From positions 1 to 60,404 of the forward strand of contig CAINOC010000042.1 in NCBI GenBank assembly GCA_903851385.1: a DNA stretch of 60,404 nucleotides. The letters run 5' to 3'. The DNA comes from an uncultured Chlorobiaceae bacterium. GTDB taxonomy: Bacteria; Bacteroidota; Chlorobiia; Chlorobiales; Chlorobiaceae. The notes beneath the pieces were generated by a model. The model was not told the DNA's origin. It did not search any database and worked only from the letters and a program-made list of their open reading frames with translations. Positions 1-9,449 of this stretch are shown one piece after another (positions within the stretch are counted from its first letter, which is position 1; each line of letters opens with the position of its first letter). Both the position numbers and the translations under genes were made by a program.

Positions 1-1
1 G

Positions 2-400
2 ATAGACCTTATAGTTCGAGGTATTTGCTGTCTGAAGCCGGGCATTCCCGGGATAAGCGACAATATCCGTGTTATCAGCATCATTGGCCGTTTTCTTGAA
101 CACAGCCGTGCATACTATTTTCATAACGGAGGGAAGGAAGAGCTTTATCTCGGCAGTGCCGATATCATGCCAAGAAACCTCGATGACCGGGTGGAAACCC
201 TTTTTCCAGTCTTTAACAAATCGCTTATTGGGGTTGTCAAATCGGATCTTGATCTTATTTTAAGCGATAACGTCAAGGCATGGGAAATGAACCCTGATGG
301 CTTATACGCAAAGATTACTAATAACGAACCGAAAGTAGACAGTCAGGCTCTCTTTTTAACACGATCAGTCTTTAAAAGGAATTGTGTAAATTCAAAGTAA
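2..400 (+). CDS. ppk1: Polyphosphate kinase 1, C-terminal part (gene cut by window edge)
   Basis: The frame is open from the first bases, so only the last ~132 residues are present. PPK1 makes long-chain polyphosphate reversibly from ATP. The visible part is the C-terminal PLD-like catalytic domain: it has the RGICCLKPG stretch, the conserved GRFLEHSR segment carrying one of the two family histidines, [13 protein letters not shown], and RVETLFPV. These are hallmark PPK1 strings. The gene ends 7 bases before rpiB, which suggests co-transcription. The tail after LYAKI is lineage-variable. The upstream portion, including the autophosphorylated histidine, lies outside the window. Confidence 0.93.
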   Translation: MDLIVRGICCLKPGIPGISDNIRVISIIGRFLEHSRAYYFHNGGKEELYLGSADIMPRNLDDRVETLFPVFNKSLIGVVKSDLDLILSDNVKAWEMNPDGLYAKITNNEPKVDSQALFLTRSVFKRNCVNSK

Positions 401-407
401 ACAAACT

Positions 408-842
408 ATGAAAATTGCTGTTGGTAGCGATCATGCAGGGGTCGAATTAAAGAAAGCTGTTATTGCCTGGCTTGAGAGTAATGGCCATGAAAGTAACGAT
501 ATGGGGCCCTATACTGAAGAGTCGGTTGATTATCCCGATTATGCCCGCAAAGTTGCCATAGCGGTTGCTGATGGACTTTATGATCAAGGGGTTCTGCTGT
601 GTGGAACAGGTATCGGGGTTTCAATTTCAGCAAACAAGGTTAAAGGTATTCGTGCTGCGCTTTGCTGCAACCCGGAATTTGCAACACTTGCCCGGCAGCA
701 TAATAATGCCAATATTATCTGTTTATCGGCTCGCTTCAGCGATAAAGAGGCGATTGAAAAAAGTCTTTACAATTGGTTTTCCACTGATTTTGAAGGCGGC
801 AGGCATGAACGAAGAGTGAATAAAATTGAGCCATGTTGCTGA
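408..842 (+). CDS. rpiB: Ribose-5-phosphate isomerase B
   Basis: This 144-residue protein matches the RpiB/LacAB family in length and motifs. It interconverts ribulose 5-phosphate and ribose 5-phosphate, supplying the reductive pentose and nucleotide routes in the cytoplasm. Visible features are the N-terminal GSDHAG (Asp8/His9 substrate site), the catalytic cysteine at about residue 65 in LLCGTGIG, the anion-binding GTGIGVSISANK loop, and the HNNANIICLSAR segment. It follows ppk1 by 7 bases and overlaps the next gene by 10 bases, so the three probably share a transcript. The C-terminus RRVNKIEPCC ends in two cysteines, a small oddity of unknown meaning. Confidence 0.95.
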   Translation: MKIAVGSDHAGVELKKAVIAWLESNGHESNDMGPYTEESVDYPDYARKVAIAVADGLYDQGVLLCGTGIGVSISANKVKGIRAALCCNPEFATLARQHNNANIICLSARFSDKEAIEKSLYNWFSTDFEGGRHERRVNKIEPCC

Positions 843-1522
843 ATGAATGCATAGAGAGTTGTCTTGTTGTACACTATCCGTTTTTTACGGATGATGCTGA
901 TGTTGCTGATGTGATTGCCTCCATGCGGGAAGGCGGGTTGGAATGCGTGCCTGTAGTGCATGATGGGAAATTTCTGGCAATGCTGACCCTACTCGACCTT
1001 TTACCGATTCTGCAGTCCGGAAAAAAGAGTCGTCAGCGCCTGAGGGATTTAAAGCTTGAGCAGTCAGGATGTATCGGGCGCAATGAGCACCTTTTTGATG
1101 TTTTTTCAAGGATAGGTTCTTTTCGTGGAGCTCTCATCCCTGTATCGGATGAGGATGGTAACTATGTTGGTGTTATTCAAAAAGGGACTCTTCTTGAAAA
1201 AATTACCACAGTTTTCCATTTGGGTGATGTTGGAATGACCCTTGAACTGGATATACCGGCATTTGAGCTGAAGCTCTCCGAGGTTATTGCTACACTTGAA
1301 AAAAACGATGCGACCGTGTTGAGTTTCGGGATGTATCGTAGGAGTGCTGAGAGTGATGGGATGGTTGTATCCTTCAGGGTTCAGACCCATGACCTCTTTC
1401 GGCTTGTGAAAAATCTGGAAAAATACGGCTATTCTATTCGATACACTTCTGCTTTTTTTACAGAGAGAGCTGATGAACTCAGAGAGAAGGCTCTTGAGTT
1501 TATTCATTTTATGGATATGTAG
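833..1522 (+). CDS. CBS-domain pair protein with ACT-like C-terminus (AcuB-like)
   Basis: A 229-residue soluble protein. The first ~125 residues look like two CBS motifs (first around PVVHDGKFLAMLTLLDLL, second around LIPVSDEDGNYVGVIQKG), which form a Bateman module that usually binds adenine nucleotides. Residues ~135-210 resemble an ACT-like regulatory fold, giving the CBS-CBS-ACT order of AcuB-type proteins. It overlaps the end of rpiB by 10 bases, which points to translational coupling. No catalytic domain is visible, so a ligand-sensing role is the reasonable inference; the regulated partner is unknown. Confidence 0.75.
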   Translation: MLLNECIESCLVVHYPFFTDDADVADVIASMREGGLECVPVVHDGKFLAMLTLLDLLPILQSGKKSRQRLRDLKLEQSGCIGRNEHLFDVFSRIGSFRGALIPVSDEDGNYVGVIQKGTLLEKITTVFHLGDVGMTLELDIPAFELKLSEVIATLEKNDATVLSFGMYRRSAESDGMVVSFRVQTHDLFRLVKNLEKYGYSIRYTSAFFTERADELREKALEFIHFMDM

Positions 1523-1573
1523 GGAGATGAACGCCATCCAGGGAACAGTAACATTTCCTTAACGTTGGATTCA

Positions 1574-2800
1574 ATGTCAATAGAGAACTTTACCGCGCTT
1601 GCCGCACGGATTCGGCAGTGTGCCGCAGAGATTTATCCTGAAGTTACAGCCTTACGCAGGGATATTCATCTTCACCCTGAACTCTCTTTTGAGGAGGTAA
1701 GGACTACAGCGCTGATAACCGACTATCTTCTCGGCCTCGGTATAACGCCTGAGCCGCCTCTGCTTAAGACAGGAGTTGTCGCCCTGATCAAGGGGGGGAA
1801 TGCCTCCGGCAAGGGTACTCTTGTTGCGTTAAGGGCAGATATTGATGCCTTGCCGCTTAATGAAGAGAACAGTCACGATTTCTGTTCGCTTGAAACTGGA
1901 AAAATGCATGCATGCGGTCATGATATGCATACGGCAATGCTGCTTGGTGCGGCAAAAATCCTTGCCGGAATGAAGGATGAGCTTGAGGGTGATGTGCTTC
2001 TGATTTTTCAGCCCGGAGAAGAAAAAACGCCCGGAGGAGCAAAACCGTTACTTGATGCAGGTCTTTTCAAGCGATTCAATCCATCGGTGATTATCGGGCA
2101 GCACTGTTTTCCTAATGTCGCAACTGGAAAAGTGGCCTTGTGCAAAGGGAGTTTTATGGCGGCTACTGATGAGTTGTACTTTACGATAACAGGGCAGGGG
2201 GGCCATGCGTCTGCTCCTCATAAAGCAGCTGATCCGGTGCTTGCTGCGGCTCATATCATTACCGCTGCCCAGCATCTTGTAAGCAGGGTTGTTCCGCCTC
2301 ATGAGCCTGCTGTTGTGTCTATTGCGTCAATTCATGGCGGTAATGCTCCTAATGTTATTCCCCGGCAGGTAACCATGTCCGGCACGATGAGAACCATGAA
2401 TGAGGAGTTGCGGGCGTTGCTTCAGGAGAGGCTGCAAGAGACCGTTACTCATGTGGCTGCAGGACTCGGCGTTAAGGGGGAAGTTGAAATCAGGAAAGGC
2501 TATCCAGTACTGTTTAACGATCCTGCTGTTACTGAACAGGCGGCCATTGTGTGCAGTGAGTATCTTGGCAGCGACAATGTGCTTGAAAGTGAGCCGATCA
2601 TGACGGCTGAGGATTTTGCATACTTTCTTCAGGAGTGTTCTGGAACATTCTGGCAGATTGGCACTGGAACACCGCTTACTGAAAAAGGCAATACCCTGCA
2701 CTCTCCAACTTTCAATCCTGAGGAACGTGCTCTTGAAACCGGCAGCGGCTTGCTGGCATACACCGCGGTCCGGTTTCTTCGCATGTTTCAGCCATCATAA
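1574..2800 (+). CDS. M20-family metallo-amidohydrolase (N-acyl amino acid/hippurate hydrolase type)
   Basis: About 408 residues, the normal length for M20D amidohydrolases that cleave N-acyl amino acids or peptides with a metal centre. Visible signatures are LHPELSFEE near the N-terminus, MHACGHDMHTAMLLGAA (metal Cys/His ligands), FQPGEE (catalytic glutamates), GQHCFPN, and the GGHASAPHKAADPV dimerisation-domain motif. I chose the ATG at 1574; an in-frame TTG lies nine bases earlier, and neither has a strong ribosome-binding site. It is followed within a few bases by a bidirectional terminator. The exact substrate cannot be read from sequence. Confidence 0.88.
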   Translation: MSIENFTALAARIRQCAAEIYPEVTALRRDIHLHPELSFEEVRTTALITDYLLGLGITPEPPLLKTGVVALIKGGNASGKGTLVALRADIDALPLNEENSHDFCSLETGKMHACGHDMHTAMLLGAAKILAGMKDELEGDVLLIFQPGEEKTPGGAKPLLDAGLFKRFNPSVIIGQHCFPNVATGKVALCKGSFMAATDELYFTITGQGGHASAPHKAADPVLAAAHIITAAQHLVSRVVPPHEPAVVSIASIHGGNAPNVIPRQVTMSGTMRTMNEELRALLQERLQETVTHVAAGLGVKGEVEIRKGYPVLFNDPAVTEQAAIVCSEYLGSDNVLESEPIMTAEDFAYFLQECSGTFWQIGTGTPLTEKGNTLHSPTFNPEERALETGSGLLAYTAVRFLRMFQPS

Positions 2801-2829
2801 AAAAAAGGCGCCAAGCGGCGCCTTTTTTA
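2800..2829. terminator. Bidirectional rho-independent terminator
   Basis: A perfect GGCGCC / GGCGCC stem with a four-base AAGC loop is flanked by an A-run on the left and a T-run on the right. It lies between the convergent amidohydrolase (+) and fba (-), right after the amidohydrolase stop codon, so it can serve both. Confidence 0.88.
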
Positions 2830-2855
2830 TTTGAGGACTTTTCTTACTGCCGGAA

Positions 2856-3830
2856 TTATGCTTTTCCGTTGGAGCCAAGGACGTTGTTGATTTTGTGGAC
2901 ATAGAGCTTTTTGAGAGCATCCCGGGCAGGTCCAAGATATTTTCTTGGATCGAACTCTTCAGGTTTTTCATCCAAAACTTTACGGACAGCAGCAGTCATG
3001 GCAAGACGACCATCGGAATCAATGTTGATTTTACAGACAGCCGACTTGGCTGCAAGGCGAAGCTGATCTTCGCTGATACCGATTGCATCTTTCAGTTTTC
3101 CGCCGTGCTCATTGATCATTTTTACCAGTTCCTGAGGAACCGAAGAGGCGCCATGCAGAACAATAGGGAAGCCGGGGATTCGCTTTTCGATTTCATGAAG
3201 GATGTCGAGACGGATTTTTGGATCTTCACCCGGCTTGAATTTGAATGCACCGTGTGAGGTGCCGATAGAAATAGCAAGGCTGTCGACTCCGGTTTTTGCA
3301 ACAAAGTCTTCAACTTCTTCGGGCTGCGTATAGGTGTGGTGAGCGGCAGAAACATCATCTTCAATACCTGCAAGCACTCCAAGTTCTCCCTCAACAGTCA
3401 CATCAAATTGATGTGCATAAGCGACAACTTTTTTTGTCAGTTCGATGTTCTCTTCATAGGGAAGATGTGAGCCATCAATCATGACTGAAGAAAACCCGGA
3501 CTCGATACAGTCTTTGCAGAGTTCAAAGCTGTCGCCGTGATCGAGATGGAGAACTATAGGGACAGGTGCTCCGAGTTCAGCGGCATAAGCTACAGCTCCT
3601 TGAGCAAGGTATCGGAGGAGAGTTTCGTTCGCATAGCTTCTGGCTCCTTTAGATACCTGAAGAATAACTGGAGATTTTGTTTCGGCACAGGCAAGTATAA
3701 TGGCCTGCATCTGCTCCAGATTGTTGAAGTTATAAGCTGGAATCGCATACCCCCCCGTGACAGCGTTTTTAAAAATTTCCCGACTGTTACAAAGGCCTAA
3801 TTCTTTGTAACTGATATTTTTCTTTTCCAT
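2856..3830 (-). CDS. fba: Fructose-bisphosphate aldolase, class II
   Basis: This 324-residue protein is a zinc-dependent class II aldolase, condensing dihydroxyacetone phosphate and glyceraldehyde 3-phosphate; in an autotroph it works mainly in the gluconeogenic direction. Visible motifs are AIPAYNFNN near the N-terminus, LHLDHGD (catalytic Asp and zinc His), VEGELGVLAGIED, GTSHGAFKF (zinc His and phosphate site) and PIVLHGASSVP. A good GGAGAG ribosome-binding site precedes the ATG. It stands alone between a terminator and its own putative promoter. A run of seven G on the coding strand lies in the TGGY codons near the N-terminus. Confidence 0.95.
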   Translation of the reverse strand: MEKKNISYKELGLCNSREIFKNAVTGGYAIPAYNFNNLEQMQAIILACAETKSPVILQVSKGARSYANETLLRYLAQGAVAYAAELGAPVPIVLHLDHGDSFELCKDCIESGFSSVMIDGSHLPYEENIELTKKVVAYAHQFDVTVEGELGVLAGIEDDVSAAHHTYTQPEEVEDFVAKTGVDSLAISIGTSHGAFKFKPGEDPKIRLDILHEIEKRIPGFPIVLHGASSVPQELVKMINEHGGKLKDAIGISEDQLRLAAKSAVCKINIDSDGRLAMTAAVRKVLDEKPEEFDPRKYLGPARDALKKLYVHKINNVLGSNGKA

Positions 3831-3913
3831 TGAAAAGCTCTCCGTTTATTATTATTATGTGCCGTATTTTCTACTCAGAAAACCATCCCGTAACGACATA
3901 CTTAACGTCTTCA

Positions 3914-3942
3914 AATATAGTTATAAATTTTCTCCCATTCAA
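3914..3942 (-). promoter_or_regulatory. Putative sigma70-type promoter of fba
   Basis: On the minus strand, TTGAAT (-35) and TATATT (-10) are separated by exactly 17 bases. Transcription would start near 3907, giving a leader of about 75 bases before the fba ATG. Found by eye; no start-site data. Confidence 0.4.
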
Positions 3943-3988
3943 TTCAGCTTGGGAGCTGTTGCAGAACCTTTGATCATCATACACTAAA

Positions 3989-6058
3989 ATGTTTAGAAAA
4001 AGTCTGCTTCTCACCGTTGTTCTCCTGGGAAGTACTGAGTCTCTGTTTGCCGCAAACGCTGTTACATCTGCGCATCCTGAACCTGTGATTATCTTTAAGC
4101 CCTCCGCGGCGGAGGAAGAGGCTGGCAAATACATCACTCAAAACCTTTTACTTAATCATTATAGAAAGGTATCGGTCAATGACTCTCTTTCTCAGCAGAT
4201 ATTTAATCGTTACCTCGATAATCTTGATGGCACAAAAAGCTACTTCGTGGCAAGCGAGGTGGAAAGCCTGAGAAAGATTTTTGGCGCCAGGATTGATAAG
4301 GAATTTCTTGCTGGAAAAGCAAATTCAGGTTTTGGCATCTATAACTTTTTTCTTAAAAGAGCGAAGGAGAAGATGCGGTTTATGAGGGCTGCTGCAGATA
4401 CCATTCATTTCAATTTTTCAGTTCCTGAAACCATTGACCTTGACCGCAAAGCTGACCCGTGGCCTGCAGACCGACGCCAGCTTTATGATCTTTGGAAAAA
4501 AGAGCTGAAATATCAGTGGCTTAATCTTAAATATTCAGGTGAAAGCAGCCCGACTGTTCGGGGAGCCCTGGAAAAAACGTTTACAAACCGTCTGAACCTC
4601 CTGAACCACCAGAATCCTGAAGATGCTTTTCAGGCTTACATGACGGCGGTTACAACCTCTTTTGATCCACATACGAGCTATTTTTCTCCCGACGAGTTTG
4701 AAAACTTTCAGATAGACATGAGCCGTTCTCTTGAGGGAATAGGTGCCAAACTGCAGACAGAGGGCGAGTATACCCTTATTAATGAGGTTATTCCGGGAGG
4801 TCCTGTTTTTAAGACCAATCTCTTGAAAAAAGGAGATAAAATTATTGGCGTCGGTCAGGGGTTGACGGGTGAGATAGTTGATGTGCTTGGATGGAGAATC
4901 AATGATGTTGTTAAGCTCATCCGGGGGAAGAAAGGTACCATTGTTCGCCTTAACGTCCTTCCGGCAAGTCAGGCGGGTCGTGGGCCGGCAAAAACAGTGA
5001 AACTCCTGCGGGACAAGGTTGATCTTGAGGAGCAGGCTGCAAAAAAAAGCATCATTCAGGAGGGTGGCAGGAAAATCGGTGTTATTACCTTACCGTCATT
5101 TTACCTTGATTTTGAAGCCCAGCAAAAGAATGCCGTTAATTATAACAGCACCAGTCGTGATGTGGCTCGTATTCTGAATGAACTCAATGCTGAACATGTT
5201 GACGGGGTTGTGATTGATCTTCGTGATAATGGTGGAGGTTCGCTTGAAGAGGCTGTAAATGTTACCGGACTCTTTATTACAACAGGGCCAGTAGTACAGG
5301 TCAGTAATGCGACAGGCGGGAAAATGGTGCTCAGGGATGAAGATCGTCGCATACTTTACAATGGCCCTCTTGCAGTTCTTGTTAACCGTTACAGTGCTTC
5401 AGCTTCTGAAATTTTTGCGGCGGCAATCCAGGATTATGGCCGGGGTATTATTGTCGGAGAGAGAACATTTGGAAAAGGGACTGTTCAAAGCCTTGTCAAA
5501 CTGACCAGGCCGTTTTCGTTTTTTGGAAAGAAGCCTGACCTTGGAGATTTAAAGCTTACTATTGCAAAGTTCTACAGGATTTCAGGAGGCAGCACTCAGC
5601 ATAAAGGAGTCGTGCCTGATATTATTATGCCCTCCCTGATTGATACCTCTTCGATTGGCGAAGATACCTATACAAGCAGTCTTCCCTGGAGCACTATTTC
5701 AAAGGCGTTTTACCGATCAACGGCAGAGATTAATCAGGAAGAGATTGGTGTTCTGAAGAAAAAATTTCTGGAACGGTCATTGAGAAGCCATCAATACCAG
5801 GCTTATTTACATGATGTGAGTGTTCTTAACCAGATTCGGAAGAGAAAGATCACCTCACTTCAGGAAGCTGCCTTCAAGTCGGAAATAGAAACGATCAAAC
5901 AGATCGAAAAACAGTGGGCACTGGCTCCCGACTCAGTTAAAAGTCTGAACAAGGATATTCTAATCAACCAGTCAGCTGCAATTGTTTCTGATATGGCAGA
6001 GCTTAAGGCAATAGAACGTCACACAGTAGTGAGGACATCTTCACCTGTGTTGAATTAA
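3989..6058 (+). CDS. prc: Carboxy-terminal processing protease Prc/Tsp (copy 1)
   Basis: A 689-residue periplasmic serine protease of the Tsp (Prc) subfamily, which cleaves proteins from their C-terminus and in E. coli controls envelope proteins. A signal peptide ([15 protein letters not shown]..., likely cut after LFAANA) is followed by the Tsp N-terminal domain, a PDZ domain (~residues 235-320), the S41 protease core and a C-terminal Tsp-type domain. The Ser/Lys dyad is Ser471 in SASASEIF and Lys496 in [11 protein letters not shown], placed by alignment to E. coli Ser430/Lys455. Its stop overlaps the stop of argH by four bases. A close paralogue lies at 56349-58367 with the dyad at identical residue numbers. 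Confidence 0.93.
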   Translation: MFRKSLLLTVVLLGSTESLFAANAVTSAHPEPVIIFKPSAAEEEAGKYITQNLLLNHYRKVSVNDSLSQQIFNRYLDNLDGTKSYFVASEVESLRKIFGARIDKEFLAGKANSGFGIYNFFLKRAKEKMRFMRAAADTIHFNFSVPETIDLDRKADPWPADRRQLYDLWKKELKYQWLNLKYSGESSPTVRGALEKTFTNRLNLLNHQNPEDAFQAYMTAVTTSFDPHTSYFSPDEFENFQIDMSRSLEGIGAKLQTEGEYTLINEVIPGGPVFKTNLLKKGDKIIGVGQGLTGEIVDVLGWRINDVVKLIRGKKGTIVRLNVLPASQAGRGPAKTVKLLRDKVDLEEQAAKKSIIQEGGRKIGVITLPSFYLDFEAQQKNAVNYNSTSRDVARILNELNAEHVDGVVIDLRDNGGGSLEEAVNVTGLFITTGPVVQVSNATGGKMVLRDEDRRILYNGPLAVLVNRYSASASEIFAAAIQDYGRGIIVGERTFGKGTVQSLVKLTRPFSFFGKKPDLGDLKLTIAKFYRISGGSTQHKGVVPDIIMPSLIDTSSIGEDTYTSSLPWSTISKAFYRSTAEINQEEIGVLKKKFLERSLRSHQYQAYLHDVSVLNQIRKRKITSLQEAAFKSEIETIKQIEKQWALAPDSVKSLNKDILINQSAAIVSDMAELKAIERHTVVRTSSPVLN

Positions 6059-7437
6059 AGTTGCTTTCTGGCCTCTTCGATCTGGTATGCAACTGAGTCG
6101 AATGAACAGCTGCCGTGTGTCTTTTTGGAATTCACGCTGCTGTCCGGTTTGAGGTAGTCGTAGATGTCCTCACCAATGACGTCGGAGAACTCCCTGAACT
6201 TTTCGACAGGAATGTTTGGCAGAGTAACATCCGAAGCAATGCTCCATGTGACAATTTTTCCGGTAATGCGGTGAGCGTCGCGGAAGGGGATCTGTTTGCC
6301 GACAAGATATTCAGCTATTTCTGTAGCAAGGCTGAGATCCTCTGAAGTCAGTTTAGCCAGCCGTTCCTCTCTCAGCGTCGTATGCTCCAGAAGCTTCGCA
6401 AATATTTTTACACTGGATACTGCGGTTTCAGCACTGTCGAAGAGTGGCGGTTTATCTTCCTGCATATCGCGGTTGTAGGAGAGTGGAAGGCCTTTCATGA
6501 TGGTAAGCATCGAAACAAGGTTTCCGTAAACCCGTCCTGTTTTACCCCTGACAAGCTCAGCAATATCGGCATTCTTTTTCTGCGGCATGATGGATGATCC
6601 TGTAGCGAATGCATCACTGATGTTCAGGTAGCCGAATTCGTAGGAGCTCCAGAGTATGAGATCTTCGGCAAACCGCGAGAGATGCATCATGATCATGGAG
6701 CAGTCGGAGATAAATTCAATCACGATATCGCGGTCGCTTACAGCATCTATGCTGTTTGAAAAAAGATCATCAAAGCCAAGCAGTACGGCAGTCCTACGGG
6801 CATTGAGCGGAAGTGTGCTTCCTGCAAATGCTGCTGCTCCAAGCGGAGAGATATTCACCCGTTTCAAAAGGTCGGCAAGGCGCTGACGGTCACGAAGAAA
6901 CATGTTGAAATAGGCCAGGTAGTAGTGGCCGGCCGATATTGGCTGGGCGCGCTGCAGGTGGGTATAGCCAAAAATGATGGTCTCGCGGTATGTTTCTGCT
7001 TTTTCAACAACTACCGTCAACAGGGTACCAAGCGCTTTCTGGAGTTCGCCAATCTGACGGCGCATGTAGAGGCGGGTATCGGTTGCAACCTGGTCGTTAC
7101 GGCTCCTGCCAGAGTGGAGTTTGCCGGCTGCGGCTCCTATTTTTTCTTTAAGCCGGTTTTCTATAACCGTATGGATATCCTCGTCTTCCCAGTGCGGTAC
7201 AAGCGTGCCGCTGGTGAGCTCCTCCTCAATTTCCCGCAGGCCGTCAATGATTTGGCGAGCCTCATCGTTGCTCACAATATTCTCTTCTGCAAGCATGGTG
7301 ACGTGAGCTATGGAACCTTGAATATCCTCTCGATAGAGCTTTTTGTCGACATGAACCGAAGAAGAATAGAACAGTGCATCCTGATCAAAAGGCTCTGAAA
7401 AGCGGCTCTGCCAGAGCAATTCTTTTTTCTTGGTCAT
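6055..7437 (-). CDS. argH: Argininosuccinate lyase
   Basis: A 460-residue cytoplasmic enzyme that splits argininosuccinate into arginine and fumarate, the last step of arginine synthesis. The fumarase/aspartase-superfamily signature [10 protein letters not shown] is present, along with the [18 protein letters not shown] and YTHLQRAQP motifs and a usual family length. It is separated from the rest of the arginine genes (17739-23750) by about 10 kb and has its own upstream region. It converges on prc copy 1 with a four-base overlap of stop codons, leaving no room for a separate terminator between them. Confidence 0.95.
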   Translation of the reverse strand: MTKKKELLWQSRFSEPFDQDALFYSSSVHVDKKLYREDIQGSIAHVTMLAEENIVSNDEARQIIDGLREIEEELTSGTLVPHWEDEDIHTVIENRLKEKIGAAAGKLHSGRSRNDQVATDTRLYMRRQIGELQKALGTLLTVVVEKAETYRETIIFGYTHLQRAQPISAGHYYLAYFNMFLRDRQRLADLLKRVNISPLGAAAFAGSTLPLNARRTAVLLGFDDLFSNSIDAVSDRDIVIEFISDCSMIMMHLSRFAEDLILWSSYEFGYLNISDAFATGSSIMPQKKNADIAELVRGKTGRVYGNLVSMLTIMKGLPLSYNRDMQEDKPPLFDSAETAVSSVKIFAKLLEHTTLREERLAKLTSEDLSLATEIAEYLVGKQIPFRDAHRITGKIVTWSIASDVTLPNIPVEKFREFSDVIGEDIYDYLKPDSSVNSKKTHGSCSFDSVAYQIEEARKQL

Positions 7438-7690
7438 AAGAGGTATTGGTTATCGAGCGTATTGGTGGAATGAAACTGCCGGAAAATAATAAAATCAAAG
7501 CAAAAAGAGGCCACTTGATGGTGATGAAGAGGAATATTCTTCAAGATATCATGCGGGAAGAGTGGGGACGGTTTTACGTTATGGCTGGCTGACAATGAAA
7601 ATGCGAATCAGTTGAACTGATTTTTTAAGAATGTTGTTCTACAATAAAATGACTCTATCTGAAACAAACCATAAAATGGGAATTTCCTCA

Positions 7691-8389
7691 ATGATAACCA
7701 TTCGAAAATCTTCTGAGCGTGGGCACTTTGACCATGGCTGGCTCAATACATATCATACTTTTTCTTTTGCCGGTTATTATGACGAGAAATATATGGCGTT
7801 TGGAGCATTAAGGGTTATTAATGAGGATCGGGTTCAACCGGGCGAGGGGTTTTCTACCCATCCTCATCACGACATGGAGATCATCACCTGCGTCATTGAA
7901 GGTGCTCTGGCTCATAAGGACAGTATGGGTAACGGTTCGGTCATCCGTGCCGGTGAGGTACAGCGGATGACTGCAGGAACCGGCATAACGCATAGCGAAT
8001 TCAACCACTCCGCAACCGGGCTGGTTCACTTTTTCCAGATATGGATTATTCCGGAAGAAGATGGACTGACTCCGGCTTATGAGCAGGCCTTATTTTCGCC
8101 TGAAGAGAAAAGAGGGGTTCTTCGTCTCATCGCTTCCCGTGACGGGCGTAACGGATCATTAACCATCCATAGAGAGGTCAGCCTTTACTCTGCCTTGCTT
8201 GATACTGATCAGGAGATTATTTACAATATTGCAGCAGAACGTCTGGTATGGGTGCAGGTAGTTCGAGGCAGGTTATTGTTAAACGACTATATACTCGAAG
8301 AGGGAGATGGTGCGGCGGTAAGTGATGAAGAGCTACTCGGAATCAGAGGAGAAGAGAGTGCAGAAATACTGCTCTTCGATCTTGACTGA
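7691..8389 (+). CDS. Pirin-family cupin protein (YhhW/quercetinase-like)
   Basis: A 232-residue bicupin of the pirin family. Starting from the ATG at 7691 the metal ligands fall at His57, His59, His101 and Glu103, the numbering seen in E. coli YhhW, a quercetin 2,3-dioxygenase in vitro; this decides the start over an upstream ATG at 7631. Motifs are GEGFSTHPHHDMEI and TAGTGITHSE. The physiological substrate of such bacterial pirins is generally unknown. It converges on the PhnA-like gene with only a 12-base gap. Confidence 0.85.
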   Translation: MITIRKSSERGHFDHGWLNTYHTFSFAGYYDEKYMAFGALRVINEDRVQPGEGFSTHPHHDMEIITCVIEGALAHKDSMGNGSVIRAGEVQRMTAGTGITHSEFNHSATGLVHFFQIWIIPEEDGLTPAYEQALFSPEEKRGVLRLIASRDGRNGSLTIHREVSLYSALLDTDQEIIYNIAAERLVWVQVVRGRLLLNDYILEEGDGAAVSDEELLGIRGEESAEILLFDLD

Positions 8390-8401
8390 TCCGAGTGCTT
8401 T

Positions 8402-8740
8402 TTAGGCTTTTTTGACGAATTCCGACTTCAATTCCATAGATCCGAAACCCTCGATTTTGCAATCGATGTTATGATCGCCGTCGATCAGACGGATGTTCCT
8501 CACCTTAGTGCCGCCCTTCAGCACCGATGACGCTCCCTTGACCTTGAGGTCCTTGATCACCGTCACGGTATCGCCATCCTGCAATATATTGCCATGCGCA
8601 TCTTTCCAGACTCGTGTTTTTTCCAAGGCAAGGTCCTTGGAATTGCTCCATTCGTAGGCGCACTCCGGGCATGTTAAAAGGGTCCCGACCTCGTAGGTAT
8701 ATTCCGAGTTGCATTCCGGGCAGTTTGGCAAGGTGCTCAT
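8402..8740 (-). CDS. PhnA/YjdM-family zinc-ribbon protein
   Basis: A 112-residue protein with an N-terminal zinc ribbon ([11 protein letters not shown] ... CPECAYEW) followed by the compact PhnA C-terminal domain ([26 protein letters not shown]). Family members are named after the phn region but are not required for phosphonate use; E. coli YjdM has been tied to stress tolerance. The length is typical. AAGGAACC sits just upstream of the ATG as ribosome-binding site. It lies downstream of, and on the same strand as, the small Nif11-like gene, about 175 bases away. Confidence 0.85.
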   Translation of the reverse strand: MSTLPNCPECNSEYTYEVGTLLTCPECAYEWSNSKDLALEKTRVWKDAHGNILQDGDTVTVIKDLKVKGASSVLKGGTKVRNIRLIDGDHNIDCKIEGFGSMELKSEFVKKA

Positions 8741-8916
8741 GAGGTTCCTTTTTCAAGATTTTTCGCGAAAGATTTTTGCCATAAAATAATGATTTGCGGC
8801 AATGCTCCTATAAAAAAGATTGAGCGCATCCTGATGAGGCAATTCCCCTATCGGGAGGGTGTTTTTTTTAGTGGAAAGGGGAAAACAGGGTAGACGTTTC
8901 GGGTAAGCGGGCTGGG

Positions 8917-9090
8917 TTACATGCTTCTTGAGGATGACGCAGTTTCGAGCTCTTCCGTTGTAAATTCATATCCTTCTCGCTGGATAAAAGCCATTTTTGT
9001 TTCAGCATCCTCCATCCTTAGCACAGCTCCATTAAACTCTTCATCATTCCTCATTCTTTCGAGGAATGCCTTGGCTTGTTCCTGTGACAT
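8917..9090 (-). CDS. Small Nif11-like leader-family protein (57 aa), no double-glycine core
   Basis: This 57-codon gene has a strong AAAGGGA ribosome-binding site and an excellent promoter. The product begins MSQEQAKAFLERMRND, continues with a helical middle (MEDAETKMAFIQREGYEF) and ends FTTEELETASSSRSM. The opening MS-x-E-x-A-x-x-FL, the ...A/Q-x-x-GY/F-x-FT-x-x-EL element and the length are those of the Nif11 family, whose members serve as leaders of ribosomal natural products or occur as stand-alone small proteins near nif genes. The sequence stops soon after the EL motif, with no GG cleavage site and no cysteine/serine-rich core, so it is more likely a stand-alone Nif11 protein. No modification enzyme is adjacent. 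Confidence 0.7.
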   Translation of the reverse strand: MSQEQAKAFLERMRNDEEFNGAVLRMEDAETKMAFIQREGYEFTTEELETASSSRSM

Positions 9091-9449
9091 GTGTATTCCC
9101 TTTGGTTATGTTCGAGTAATTGGGTTAATAAAATTGAGTGAGTATAGCAATAAATTGCAGCATCGTCAACATTATCCTCTTAAACCATTAATTAACTTCC
9201 TGTTACCTCTGTCTGGATACGGTTTGTGTTGATGGGTTAATGCTACCGGTTTGAAGCATATGCAGAAAAGCTTATGGGCGGGTATCAAAGCAGGAGAAAA
9301 TCGCTTGAAAGCAGGTGCGAAACATTACTAATTGGAAAATAATCAATACATTGAAAGTGTAGGATCCAGCATAAGTATGTATACCTCAGCCCCCCCCTTA
9401 GGCTGGTATTGCATATGAATTCACCTGAATAAGCAATTTGACCACCCCC
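9091..9449. other. Intergenic region between divergent Nif11-like gene and hybrid kinase
   Basis: About 360 bases without a supported gene. It holds the Nif11-like gene's ribosome-binding site and promoter at its left end. The right end carries a C-run (9389-9397) shortly before the kinase start. I found no tRNA, riboswitch or convincing ORF. Confidence 0.6.
9141..9169 (-). promoter_or_regulatory. Strong sigma70-type promoter of the Nif11-like gene
   Basis: On the minus strand, TTGACG (-35) and TATACT (-10) are separated by 17 bases, five of six matches to consensus in each box. Transcription would start about 45 bases upstream of the ATG at 9090. This is the best promoter match I saw in the window. 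Confidence 0.65.

Noticed and set aside
7470-7592. 40-codon ORF (MKLPENNK...) between argH and the pirin gene
   Set aside because: No good ribosome-binding site, no recognisable domain, and it lies in the divergent promoter region of argH; openness by chance is likely.
8921-9232. 103-codon plus-strand ORF over the Nif11-like gene
   Set aside because: It is antisense to the Nif11-like gene, which has a family match, promoter and ribosome-binding site; the plus-strand product is serine-rich shadow sequence.
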